DNA from: Legionellales bacterium UBA2469
Lineage (GTDB): Bacteria > Pseudomonadota > Gammaproteobacteria > Legionellales > Legionellaceae
Assembly (NCBI GenBank): GCA_002342175.1
Contig: DDPL01000043.1
Span: 48,577-69,482 of the forward strand
Direction: 5' to 3'
DNA: 20,906 bases
Both the position numbers and the translations under genes were made by a program. The notes under the pieces were generated by a model that made no database searches, was not told the origin of the DNA, and worked only from the letters and a program-made list of their open reading frames with translations. Positions within the stretch are counted from its first letter, which is position 1. The number at the start of each line of letters is the position of its first letter. This document shows, one piece after another, positions 14,327 to 20,906 of the stretch.

Positions 14327-16221
14327 GATTGAATCCTCGGTTGGCGATAATGAAGAAGTCCTAGAAACCCTCCTAATCCCATTAATAAGCCACCCAGCCA
14401 TATCCAACGAACAAGCGGTTTATAATAAACGCGCACCGACCAATCATCTTGACCAAGTGGTTCACCTAAAGATACATAAATATCACGCCATAAATTAGCA
14501 GCAATATCCGCATCAGTCATCACCATTTTTCCAACATTATAAATTCTTTTTTCTGGGAACACTTTTTCAACTTGTCCACGATGCTCAATCCAAAATTCAA
14601 CATATGAACCATGATAATTTGGGCCTTTCAAAGAAGATTCTTTCACAAATTTAACTTGATATTCTTGAATATGCACAACTTCATTTGGGCGCATGTTAAG
14701 ATCGAGCTCTTGACCATAAGTACTCACAACCGTAATCCCCATGATACTGATGGCAAATCCAACGTGAGCAAACCACATGGCCCAAAATCCGATTGATATC
14801 CTATGTTTTCGACGTCGACGCCATGCATCAATCATAGATATGATAACAGCGCATGCAAAAGTGACTAGAATAAATGCCAATAGATTCCACTCATAATTCA
14901 TGATCATCACAAAAGCACAACCCGCTGCGACAAGCCACTGTAAAAGCATACGTCTCACGAGTACATGATAGTCATCATGAAGCCAGCGAATTTGAACGCC
15001 CCATCCCATCAGCATCAAAAATACCAGTACAATGGGTAACAAAGCCTGATTAAAGTAAGGCGCGCCAACAGATAGTTTTCCTAGCCCCAAACCATCGATA
15101 ATCAAAGGATAAAGCGTTCCCAGTAAAACCACCAACATCATGACAAATAATAAAATGTTATTCATTAAAATAGCGCTTTCCTTGGAAAACCAGAACATGG
15201 ATTTATGATTAAATAAGCGATGCGCACGTGTGCTATACATGGCAAAAGCCCATCCCATCATCAGCATCAAAAATAATAAAATAAAAAGCCCACGTTTCGG
15301 ATCAACAGCAAACGCATGAACTGATGTTAAAACACCCGAGCGCACCAAAAAAGTTCCAATTAAACTCAACGCAAATGCCGACACCGCCAGTAAAACCGTC
15401 CAAGCAATAAAGGCTTGTTGTTTTTCACTAACAATTAATGCATGTAATAAAGCCGTTCCAACAAACCACGGCATTAAAGATGCGTTCTCGACAGGATCCC
15501 AGAACCAAAATCCTCCCCAGCCCAGTTCTCGATATGCCCACCAACTTCCCAACGTAATACCAAGCGTTAAACAACACCATGCCACCATGGTCCATGGTTT
15601 TAACAAGCGCAAGGCTTGATTTTCAATCTTCCCCATCCATAATGCTGCCATGGCAAAAGAAAAGGGCATGGCATAGCCAACATAACCCAAATATAGCATG
15701 GGCGGATGTAATAAAAATCCTGGATCTTGCAACAAAGGATTTAAATCACGACCTATGGCGTCTAATTCAATAAATTGAAGGGTAAATGGATTGGAGGTAA
15801 AAATGATGAACGTTAAAAACCCCATCATTGTCACCAATAATACAAACAAAACTCTCCACGCAAATTCTTGTTCAAGCCAGCTTAACTGAAACGTTAAGAT
15901 AAAGGTCCAAAAAGAAAGAATAGAAACCCACAATAATATGGAACCTTCATGACCTCCCCAAACTGCACAAAGTTTATAAAACCATGGTAAATCTAAACTT
16001 GAGTTTTGAAGCACATAAGCCACATTAAAATCATTGGTTAAAAAACAGATACTTAAGCTTAGGAATGCGCCTGCAATCAAAACACATATAAGACGGATAT
16101 AACGAACAAAATTAAAGAAAAAAGCTTCGCCTAAACGTTGACGAAACCATGGCAGAAAAAAAAGGCCTGAAGCCAGTCCCAATGCCAATAATAAAAAACA
16201 AAATCCAATTTGCGCACACAC
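14323..16221 (-). CDS. ccmF: Cytochrome c heme lyase CcmF
   Basis: A 632-residue polytopic inner-membrane protein of the heme-handling WWD family. CcmF takes heme from holo-CcmE and, with CcmH and CcmI, ligates it to apocytochrome c. The WWD region WWAYRELGWGGFWFWDPVEN spans 227-246. All four histidines known to matter in E. coli CcmF have counterparts: His172 (LLHPPML) and His260 in membrane helices, and His302 (TSVHAF) and His486 (FAHVGF) on the periplasmic face. WGGHEGSILLW (88-98) is also conserved. It starts at a GTG at 16221 that shares one base with the ccmE TAG, and ends with an ATGA overlap with ccmG. Confidence 0.94.
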   Translation of the reverse strand: MCAQIGFCFLLLALGLASGLFFLPWFRQRLGEAFFFNFVRYIRLICVLIAGAFLSLSICFLTNDFNVAYVLQNSSLDLPWFYKLCAVWGGHEGSILLWVSILSFWTFILTFQLSWLEQEFAWRVLFVLLVTMMGFLTFIIFTSNPFTLQFIELDAIGRDLNPLLQDPGFLLHPPMLYLGYVGYAMPFSFAMAALWMGKIENQALRLLKPWTMVAWCCLTLGITLGSWWAYRELGWGGFWFWDPVENASLMPWFVGTALLHALIVSEKQQAFIAWTVLLAVSAFALSLIGTFLVRSGVLTSVHAFAVDPKRGLFILLFLMLMMGWAFAMYSTRAHRLFNHKSMFWFSKESAILMNNILLFVMMLVVLLGTLYPLIIDGLGLGKLSVGAPYFNQALLPIVLVFLMLMGWGVQIRWLHDDYHVLVRRMLLQWLVAAGCAFVMIMNYEWNLLAFILVTFACAVIISMIDAWRRRRKHRISIGFWAMWFAHVGFAISIMGITVVSTYGQELDLNMRPNEVVHIQEYQVKFVKESSLKGPNYHGSYVEFWIEHRGQVEKVFPEKRIYNVGKMVMTDADIAANLWRDIYVSLGEPLGQDDWSVRVYYKPLVRWIWLGGLLMGLGGFLGLLHYRQPRIQS

Positions 16222-16646
16222 TATTTTTGTTTCCTTAACGAGTCACGAATTTCTGCTGGCATATAATTCTCATCATGTTTGGCCAGAACCTCTTCAGCAT
16301 TAAAACGCCCATCTGATTGTAGTTGGCCTCTAACCACCACGCCCTGCTCTTCTCGAAACAAATCAGGCAATATACCATGGTAATGTACTTCAACATCTGA
16401 GTGATAATCAGTTAAAACAAACTGAACATCCAGTTGGGCATGAGAAAAAACGATACTACCCTTTTTGACCATTCCCCCAATCCGAATCATTCGAAGTTCC
16501 GGCGCTTCGTGAGTTGAAACTTGAGAAGGTGTAAAATAAAGACTAATGTTTTGACGAAGTGCATAAGCCACAAAACCAACCAGTGCGCCCAATGCCACTA
16601 ATATGACCAATAATATTTTCAAGCGGTTCTGTTGTTTTTTATTCAT
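16221..16646 (-). CDS. ccmE: Periplasmic heme chaperone CcmE
   Basis: A 141-residue protein with one N-terminal membrane anchor (about 9-31) and a periplasmic OB-fold domain. It binds heme covalently through the histidine in VLAKHDENYMP (His124), with Tyr128 as the nearby axial ligand, and carries heme from CcmC to CcmF. The ATG at 16646 is favoured over the in-frame one at 16691: it overlaps the ccmD stop as ATGA, and the N-terminus MNKKQQNRLK followed at once by the anchor is typical. The 15 extra residues of the longer form lie within ccmD. Confidence 0.92.
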   Translation of the reverse strand: MNKKQQNRLKILLVILVALGALVGFVAYALRQNISLYFTPSQVSTHEAPELRMIRIGGMVKKGSIVFSHAQLDVQFVLTDYHSDVEVHYHGILPDLFREEQGVVVRGQLQSDGRFNAEEVLAKHDENYMPAEIRDSLRKQK

Positions 16647-16759
16647 TTTAACCACATGTTTAAAAAACGATGCATTTGGTGTTTTTGCCATTTAACCCAT
16701 AAAAAAATGCCAATCAAACCTGCCATACCCAAGATATAAGACATGTTTACATAATACAT
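16643..16759 (-). CDS. ccmD: Heme exporter protein CcmD (38 residues)
   Basis: A 38-codon gene between ccmC and ccmE, short enough to be missed by size-filtered gene finders. It starts MYYVNMSYILGMAGLIGIFL, continues with a basic segment (WVKWQKHQMHRF), and ends in Lys before TGA. This is the CcmD plan: a short periplasmic N-terminus with tyrosines, one transmembrane helix and a positively charged cytoplasmic tail. CcmD helps release holo-CcmE from the CcmABC complex. Its ATG overlaps the ccmC stop (TAATG) and its TGA overlaps the ccmE ATG (ATGA). Position, size and topology all agree, though so short a protein carries little sequence signature. Confidence 0.85.
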   Translation of the reverse strand: MYYVNMSYILGMAGLIGIFLWVKWQKHQMHRFLNMWLK

Positions 16760-17508
16760 TAGGCGTGTCTCCAAAAATTAGATACCCACTTTTGACGATA
16801 TTCTCGACGCAACAAATAAGATTGGGATAACGATAAAACTGCCCAAGCACAAAAACAAGCCATACCCAACAAGGATAATAATAAAGGATATAGCATGCTC
16901 ACATGAATCTTGGGTTTCGCCATTAATAGCGTACTTCCCTGATGCAGGGTATTCCACCACTGCACTGAATAGTGGATAATCGGCAAATCTAACATTCCAA
17001 TCCAACAGATGATGGCCACAATTCTGTCAGAAGCTTCATTATTACCCAAAACATAGGCCAAGGATAAAAGAGCCGCATAGATTAAAAACAATATCAGTTC
17101 ACCGGTTAGACGCGCATCCCAGACCCAAAAGGTTCCCCAGGTCGGTTTACCCCAAATACTGCCAGTTAATAAAGCCAATAGCGTAATAACCAACCCTACC
17201 TGAGCACTGGATTTCAATAAAATAGCTGCAATTTTAATACGCCATATAAGAACAACGGAGGCAAACACGGTCATCGTGGCATAAATGGAAAGCGATAAGA
17301 ATGCAGCAGGTACATGTAAGTAAATGATTCGCACCGATTCACCTTGTTGATAATCGGCAGGTGCAAAAAAAAGTCCCCAAGACCATCCACAAATCAGGCA
17401 TAAAAAAGCAACATAGCCCAAAATTGGTGTCATCAAGGTTGAAAATCGATAAAAAGTCTTTGGCGCACCCAGTGCAAACAGTATTTTTAACATATTATTC
17501 ATGCTCAT
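16759..17508 (-). CDS. ccmC: Heme exporter/heme-handling protein CcmC
   Basis: A 249-residue inner-membrane protein with six likely membrane helices and the tryptophan-rich WWD motif (PTWGTFWVWDARLT, 122-135), which presents heme at the periplasmic face. Conserved histidines flank it: His65 in RIIYLHVPAA and His179/His189 in IIHYSVQWWNTLHQG. CcmC loads heme onto CcmE and forms a complex with CcmA, CcmB and CcmD. The ATG at 17508 has AGGG about 7 nt upstream; ATG codons at 17502 and 17493 are also in frame. It is separated from ccmB by 54 bp, the only real gap inside the ccm operon. Confidence 0.93.
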   Translation of the reverse strand: MSMNNMLKILFALGAPKTFYRFSTLMTPILGYVAFLCLICGWSWGLFFAPADYQQGESVRIIYLHVPAAFLSLSIYATMTVFASVVLIWRIKIAAILLKSSAQVGLVITLLALLTGSIWGKPTWGTFWVWDARLTGELILFLIYAALLSLAYVLGNNEASDRIVAIICWIGMLDLPIIHYSVQWWNTLHQGSTLLMAKPKIHVSMLYPLLLSLLGMACFCAWAVLSLSQSYLLRREYRQKWVSNFWRHA

Positions 17509-17562
17509 GATTGAGCCCTATATTTTATCAGTTTTTAAACAAAATGAAATATACAACCGGCA

Positions 17563-18225
17563 TTAAGAACCATGTTCTAAGCTAATTTTTAACACCATCG
17601 CGGTCGCAAATGGGATCACAAGTAAAATTCCGATGGATAAAGCTGCAGATAGCGCAAGATAACCTGCAATGGGGAGGCCTTGTAAAGCCGCAGACACCAT
17701 TGAACTTCCAAGCATGAGTACCGGTAAAATCAACGGAAACAATACCAATAACATCACAATTGCGCGATCTTGGCCGTAAGAACCAAAAGCACTCACTAAC
17801 GCACACATCGATACTAATGCAGGCATCCCTAAAGAAAGACTTGCAACCAAGGCCCCCCATTCCGTTGGTGATAGATAATAAAATACCGCCACAATTGGGG
17901 AAATCAGTATAATCGCCAACAGATTTATCAGTCCATGAATAGCTATTTTAATGCCCACGTAAACAATTAAAGAATGCCTAAAGACCAACCACTGTTCCAA
18001 GCAGCCATGTTGAATATCTTTGCTAAAAAAACGTTCCGAAGCGAGATAAATCGATAATACAAAAGCCAACCAGATAACACCCGGACACATTAAGCGCAAC
18101 ATGGATGCATCATAAGGGAGCGTTAATGGAAAAAATGCGGTAAATAATAAAAAAAACAGCATGGATTGTAATAAAGATTGTTTTTGACGATTGATGATAT
18201 ACAGCTCACGCATCATAAGCTTCAT
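17563..18225 (-). CDS. ccmB: Heme ABC exporter membrane subunit CcmB
   Basis: A 220-residue inner-membrane protein with six hydrophobic helices. It carries the CcmB pattern MRELYIINRQ near the start, the RLMCPGVIWLAFVLSIYLAS region around 45-65, and ERFFSKDIQHGCLEQW at 66-80. It is the permease partner of the ATPase CcmA. The complex uses ATP to release holo-CcmE from CcmC and CcmD. The ATG at 18225 overlaps the ccmA TGA (ATGA) and is preferred to the GTG three codons upstream. Confidence 0.92.
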   Translation of the reverse strand: MKLMMRELYIINRQKQSLLQSMLFFLLFTAFFPLTLPYDASMLRLMCPGVIWLAFVLSIYLASERFFSKDIQHGCLEQWLVFRHSLIVYVGIKIAIHGLINLLAIILISPIVAVFYYLSPTEWGALVASLSLGMPALVSMCALVSAFGSYGQDRAIVMLLVLFPLILPVLMLGSSMVSAALQGLPIAGYLALSAALSIGILLVIPFATAMVLKISLEHGS

Positions 18226-18797
18226 AACTGCCACTCCACCACATTATCCACATGTTTTTGATGTGCGGTAAAAATAACCGAACCTTTTTTAGCCTGATGT
18301 GCATTAATTTTATCCCATAGCCAGACTTCACCTTCATCATCGAGATTGGCAAAAGGCTCATCCAATAACCACAATTGTGAACGGTACAAAATCATTTGAA
18401 TCAGTGCAATTTTATGCGCTTGGCCTTGAGATAAAATATGGACTTCTTTATCTAAACAATGGTGGAGTTGAAGTTCATTCAAATATTGATGGATATCAGC
18501 TATATTATCTTCAGAAAATCCAAAACAGAGATTCTCTCGCACGGTTAAGTTAGGATGAAGTCCGATTCGATGTCCGACATATGCAATGTTGTTTTTATAT
18601 TGCTCATTGGCGTTAACCAGCACTTTTCCTGTATGCGGACGTAAAATACCTGCAACTACCCTTAATAAAGTCGACTTCCCTTGCCCATTTTTACCTTTCA
18701 AATGGCAAATCTCTGAATGACGAAGAGTTGAAGACCAGTCTTTAAAGATCCACTCGTCTTGGTAAGCAAAATAGAGATGTTGAATAGTTAAAAGCAT
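18222..18797 (-). CDS. ccmA: Heme ABC exporter ATP-binding subunit CcmA
   Basis: A 191-residue cytoplasmic ABC ATPase of the usual CcmA length. Motifs: Walker A GKNGQGKST (35-43), YVGHRIGLHPNLT (73-85), ABC signature LSQGQ (122-126), Walker B LWLLDEPF (142-149), D-loop NLD (151-153) and switch His179. The signature differs from the common LSAGQ by one residue. It powers the CcmABCD complex that frees holo-CcmE. The gene begins 8 bp after the APC permease stop, so both are probably on one transcript. Its ribosome binding site is weak. Confidence 0.94.
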   Translation of the reverse strand: MLLTIQHLYFAYQDEWIFKDWSSTLRHSEICHLKGKNGQGKSTLLRVVAGILRPHTGKVLVNANEQYKNNIAYVGHRIGLHPNLTVRENLCFGFSEDNIADIHQYLNELQLHHCLDKEVHILSQGQAHKIALIQMILYRSQLWLLDEPFANLDDEGEVWLWDKINAHQAKKGSVIFTAHQKHVDNVVEWQL

Positions 18798-18805
18798 ATT
18801 ATTTT

Positions 18806-20359
18806 CTATAAGGGTTGAACTTTTAAGTGTAAGCGAACATGTTGAGGTAAGTCCTCTGTTTTGATTGGATTCGCAAAACGACCTGATTGTTTTAATAATC
18901 CATAACTAATAGGAAGCAATAAGATTAAATCATAAGGAAATAACCTTAAGGTTACGTTCTCCAGGTATGCAATTATCAATAAGACCATCATAACCTGAAG
19001 AATCCATAAGACCCATGGCAACTCTGTCTTCAAAGAACGTTTTGAACGCCAATAAAACAAAATTCCCAACACAATTGCAATCAATAATTTGCTAAGAATA
19101 TCAAATCCGCAACATAATAGCATGAGCATGCTGGCATAAAAACTGATAAAGCACCAAAAATGAACATATTTTAAACGAAAAACGGTTTTTACTTCAGGAT
19201 GGTGAGTTCGAAATGCGTTTAAACATACCGGTCCAATCATATAGGATAAAATAGAGCATGAGGAGAAAAAAACCACCATATTTTGCCAACCTGAGAATGG
19301 TAAAAAAGCTAGAATCCCTAAGATTAAGTTAATTCCCAATGCGATACCTGGGACTTTAAAGCGATTTAAACGAGTTAAAATCCTTGGTAAATCTTTATTT
19401 AATCCCATGGCATAGAGGATTCGGGAGTTAATCGCGGTATACACCAAGGTCGTCCCTAGAGGGGAGATGGAAGCATCAATCATCAATAAAAAAGCAATCC
19501 AACCTAAACCACAGATAAGTGCGAGTCCGACCATTGGACTTTCATGTCCAACGAATGACAACTGAGACCAACCCGATGTTAATGCTGTATCAGGAACGGC
19601 AATTAAAAAAGACCATTGAAGCAAGAAGTAGAGCGCAAAGCCAAGACCTACAGAGCCGAGTAAAGAGATTGGAATGGCTTGATGAGGTTGCTTCACTTCG
19701 CCACCCATGAATAATCCACTTTGAAAGCCCACAAAAGAAAAAGCGATACCGCCATAGGCAATAGCCATAAAGATATGTTGCCAATCAGAAAGTTTGGCAG
19801 GAATTGTCCATTTAATATGGTGAGTTGCTGAAGGGGCAACCATCCAAAAAGCGAAAATGGTAAGCAAGGGAACAATAAATTTAAAGATACTAAAAAAGCG
19901 ATTACAGGATGTGAGCAATTTTACACCGAGGGCATTGATTAAAAACATTAAAAACAACAGAACGACAGCAGCAGTAAATCCCAATAGTGACAAATGGAAG
20001 TCTGTTTTTACAAAAGCTGGAAAGAAATAACTGGCGTATTGAATGATTGCTTGTACTTCGATGGGAGAGCAGACGACGTATCCAATCCACAAAATCCATC
20101 CAAACATAAAGCTCATGCCAGGGCCATATAAAATTCCGGGGTAATTAACCATTCCACCAGCCATGGGAAATAAAGCACCTAGTTCACATAAGGGTAAAGC
20201 GATACAGACGATACATAAAAAAGCGATTATCCAGGCAAATAGCGCATAGGGACCAGCAATTTTTGCACTAATAAAAGGACTAAATAACCAACCGGAGCCA
20301 ATCATCCCTCCGGCGGTTAACAATAATAAATTTCCTTTTGAAATTGTCCTTTTAAGCAT
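18806..20359 (-). CDS. APC-superfamily amino acid permease
   Basis: A 517-residue inner-membrane transporter with at least 12 hydrophobic helices. The broken first helix motif GGMIGSGWLF (17-26) is the substrate- and ion-binding signature of APC permeases, and GGEVKQPHQAIPIS (about 238-251) is the conserved loop seen in amino acid permeases and antiporters. The substrate cannot be assigned. The gene lies 8 bp upstream of ccmA on the same strand, so it may drive the ccm operon. I find no strong promoter or ribosome binding site before its ATG, although 69 bp separate it from the upstream gene. Confidence 0.87.
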   Translation of the reverse strand: MLKRTISKGNLLLLTAGGMIGSGWLFSPFISAKIAGPYALFAWIIAFLCIVCIALPLCELGALFPMAGGMVNYPGILYGPGMSFMFGWILWIGYVVCSPIEVQAIIQYASYFFPAFVKTDFHLSLLGFTAAVVLLFLMFLINALGVKLLTSCNRFFSIFKFIVPLLTIFAFWMVAPSATHHIKWTIPAKLSDWQHIFMAIAYGGIAFSFVGFQSGLFMGGEVKQPHQAIPISLLGSVGLGFALYFLLQWSFLIAVPDTALTSGWSQLSFVGHESPMVGLALICGLGWIAFLLMIDASISPLGTTLVYTAINSRILYAMGLNKDLPRILTRLNRFKVPGIALGINLILGILAFLPFSGWQNMVVFFSSCSILSYMIGPVCLNAFRTHHPEVKTVFRLKYVHFWCFISFYASMLMLLCCGFDILSKLLIAIVLGILFYWRSKRSLKTELPWVLWILQVMMVLLIIAYLENVTLRLFPYDLILLLPISYGLLKQSGRFANPIKTEDLPQHVRLHLKVQPL

Positions 20360-20428
20360 GTCAACATTTAATCAATCATCATCTTAATATATTGCCAACA
20401 ACCAGCATAAATGTCGATTCTTAATTTA

Positions 20429-20906
20429 TCATATAGTACCCTGCTTATTACTAAAAGCATTTTCTGAAGACTGAACTTTATCTTTCTGTTCATCAAATAT
20501 TTTTTTGGCCTCTTGGGCAGCAGTATGTAATTCACCGGGCGACGCAAAAGTATTTTTAACTGTTTGAAAAATTCCACCTAATACGCTTGATGGTTTAGTT
20601 TGAGCAGAGGAAATTACCGTATCAATAGCATCTTTAATTTGTTCAATTGAAGTTGCTTTAGAAATCCCCTCTTTTACATTCTCAAGAATATCTTTCTTAC
20701 CTTGATCAACATTAGTTTCCCATCTTCCTTGATCAATCTTTGATTGTTTATAGTCCGCAAACGGTTTTATACATAATTCCTTTAAATTGTCTAAATTGAT
20801 ATTTTGCGAGGATGGTGAATTACTTGCAGAATCTTTAAAAATCCTTTGCTCAGACAAATTAGAAATTGCATTTGAATCCACGACCAACTGATTAGATTGG
20901 TTTCTA
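20429..20906 (-). CDS. Unidentified hydrophilic protein, C-terminal part (runs off right edge)
   Basis: The frame is open from the right edge down to a TGA at 20429, giving about 158 codons. There is a TTG at 20887, but the frame continues upstream of it to the edge, so this is most likely the C-terminus of a longer protein. The visible part is soluble and highly charged, with a Ser/Asn/Gln-rich start (SNSPSSQN) and helical segments that could form coiled coil (DQGKKDILENVKEGISKATS, ELHTAAQEAKKIFDEQKDKV). There is no membrane segment and no family I recognise. The polar C-terminal tail (SSENAFSNKQGTI) would be compatible with a type IV effector signal but does not establish one. Confidence 0.55.
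   Translation of the reverse strand, partial: RNQSNQLVVDSNAISNLSEQRIFKDSASNSPSSQNINLDNLKELCIKPFADYKQSKIDQGRWETNVDQGKKDILENVKEGISKATSIEQIKDAIDTVISSAQTKPSSVLGGIFQTVKNTFASPGELHTAAQEAKKIFDEQKDKVQSSENAFSNKQGTI

Noticed and set aside
14301..15773. Plus-strand open frames opposite ccmF and ccmG (for example 14301-14498, 14611-14796, 15579-15773)
   Set aside because: They lie wholly antisense to strongly conserved ccm genes and show no recognisable domain or ribosome binding site.

Overview
The window reads as chromosome of an AT-rich, gene-dense gammaproteobacterium, most likely a host-associated member of the Legionellales (relatives of Legionella, Coxiella or Aquicella). This is an inference from gene content: a complete System I cytochrome c maturation (ccm) operon, a BBP2-type outer-membrane barrel, a YkuD_2 L,D-transpeptidase, an ankyrin-like protein, and a long pentatricopeptide-repeat (PPR) protein, which is rare in bacteria. 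No rRNA, tRNA, IS element, CRISPR array or integrase was seen. The largest non-coding gap is about 150 bp.

Left part (1-6400). An unidentified gene runs off the left edge and follows an alpha/beta hydrolase on the minus strand. Divergent from them is a plus-strand string: exported L,D-transpeptidase-like protein, PPR protein, and acetyl-CoA synthetase (acs). The acs frame is broken by an apparent 2-bp deletion, so it is probably a pseudogene. Next comes an 82-codon secreted glycine-rich peptide gene that forms its own unit: sigma70-like promoter, A/T palindrome, good ribosome binding site and an intrinsic terminator.

Middle part (6400-12800). This holds an ankyrin-like protein of unknown function, a BBP2 porin, a renalase-like FAD oxidoreductase, the queuosine-precursor transporter YhhQ, TspO and a short RecQ helicase. 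Genes meet tail to tail with overlapping 3' ends at three places. yhhQ and tspO appear to share a back-to-back promoter with one common -35 hexamer. recQ seems translationally coupled to a 10-codon Asn-rich mini-ORF.

Right part (12764-20906, minus strand). An APC-family permease lies 8 bp upstream of ccmABCDEFGHI. The Ccm proteins form one pathway. CcmABCD load heme onto the chaperone CcmE and release it. CcmG and CcmH keep the apocytochrome CXXCH thiols reduced, CcmI presents the apocytochrome, and CcmF ligates the heme. Most ccm junctions overlap by a few bases; ccmB-ccmC, with a 54-bp gap, is the exception. The 38-codon ccmD is easily missed, and it fixes the correct start of ccmE. At the right edge is the C-terminal part of an unidentified hydrophilic protein.

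The most distinctive item is the PPR protein. Its RNA-contacting positions co-vary perfectly and, under the published PPR code, would spell a purine-rich target of the form YYYGAGGAGGAG, resembling a repeated Shine-Dalgarno sequence.
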